A DNA stretch of 64,000 nt, taken from Devosia sp. FKR38. Its GTDB lineage: Bacteria; Pseudomonadota; Alphaproteobacteria; Rhizobiales; Devosiaceae. Position numbers and translations under genes: made by a program. Positions 63,748-64,000 of this stretch are shown piece after piece (within the stretch, counting starts at the first letter, position 1; each line of letters starts with the position of its first letter). The stretch covers positions 1,588,456 through 1,652,455 of the forward strand of contig NZ_STGC01000005.1 of the NCBI RefSeq assembly GCF_005222805.1. The letters are read 5' to 3'. The notes beneath the pieces were generated by a model that had not been told where the DNA came from, ran no database searches, and saw only the letters and a list, made by a program, of their open reading frames with translations.

Positions 63748-64000
63748 ATGGAAGAGACTGAATTCGACATTCGCGGAATATTCAGCCTCCTCCGCCGGCA
63801 ACTGCGCCTGATCCTGGTGACGGTGATTGCTGTGGTTGGTCTGGCGACATTGGTCGCGTTCTCGCTGACGCCCACCTACACCGCTTCAGCCTTGGTGCTG
63901 GTCGATCCGAGCAACAAGAACCTGCTCAATCCCGAAACCCAGATGACCACCGCCGGCGCCGACAGTGCCCGCATCGACAGCGAGGTCGAGCTGGCCCGCT
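63748..64000 (+). CDS. Wzz/ExoP-type chain-length protein, 5' part
   Basis: Only 84 residues lie in the window. MEETEFDIRGIFSLLRRQLR, then LILVTVIAVVGLATLVAFSL (first membrane segment) and TPTYTASALVLVDPSNKNLL, are the standard N-terminus of Wzz-domain polysaccharide co-polymerases, often fused to a tyrosine kinase domain at the far end. GAGG lies 11 bases upstream of the ATG. Probably regulates the length and export of the polysaccharide polymerised by the upstream proteins. Kinase fusion cannot be tested here. Confidence 0.88.
   Translation, partial: MEETEFDIRGIFSLLRRQLRLILVTVIAVVGLATLVAFSLTPTYTASALVLVDPSNKNLLNPETQMTTAGADSARIDSEVELAR

Overview
The window reads as a GC-rich alphaproteobacterial chromosome, most likely Hyphomicrobiales and possibly Devosia or a close relative. 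The reasons are gene families and style: four-base ATGA/GTGA stop-start overlaps, frequent TTG/GTG starts, dipeptide- and sugar-ABC loci, a spike-base/spike-fibre pair of the gene-transfer-agent type, and a PrtD/HlyD type I secretion system beside exopolysaccharide (EPS) genes. The genus is an inference.

Layout. (1) 1-2462: the start of cysD (minus strand, cut by the window edge), a divergent manC for GDP-mannose supply, and tRNA-Thr(TGT). (2) 2463-35112: a 32.7-kb block bounded by 59-bp near-identical direct repeats, namely the 3' half of the tRNA-Thr gene plus 9 bp of flank and a copy of the same segment at 35113-35171. This is the layout of a tRNA-targeted genomic island, although no integrase is visible inside it. 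Its cargo is nutritional: a dipeptide-type ABC transporter with a hydantoinase/oxoprolinase and two tandem DUF917 proteins; a large LuxR-type (LAL) regulator; a LacI-regulated sugar ABC transporter with a dehydrogenase, a TIM-barrel isomerase and a DUF2264 protein; a siderophore ABC transporter with a ferric-siderophore reductase; and a TetR-controlled trio of two membrane proteins and an NAD-dependent epimerase-like protein. Gene-poor stretches of 0.4-0.8 kb separate these modules. (3) 35172-36502: an Xre/MbcA-RES toxin-antitoxin pair just outside the right repeat. (4) 36648-64000: a surface-polysaccharide and matrix locus. It holds an FG-GAP protein, GhsA/GhsB-like spike proteins, a flippase, a phosphoribosyltransferase-HAD-acetyltransferase operon, a GT2 glycosyltransferase, two Wzy/ligase-type membrane proteins, UDP-glucuronate decarboxylase and a second epimerase, an ExoY-type initiating transferase, a 3,022-residue RTX/beta-helix/FG-GAP protein with its own type I exporter, a PPP-family phosphatase, and the start of a Wzz/ExoP-type chain-length protein.

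How it fits together. ExoY starts the repeat unit on lipid. ManC, the decarboxylase, the epimerase and perhaps the PRPP-dependent pair supply or add sugars. The flippase, polymerases and Wzz-like protein export and polymerise it. The giant RTX protein and the FG-GAP protein are likely matrix components. Without the island, manC and tRNA-Thr would lie about 2.9 kb from the start of the TA/EPS region, so the island seems to have split one surface-polysaccharide neighbourhood. All functional calls come from reading the translated sequence by eye; no database search was run.
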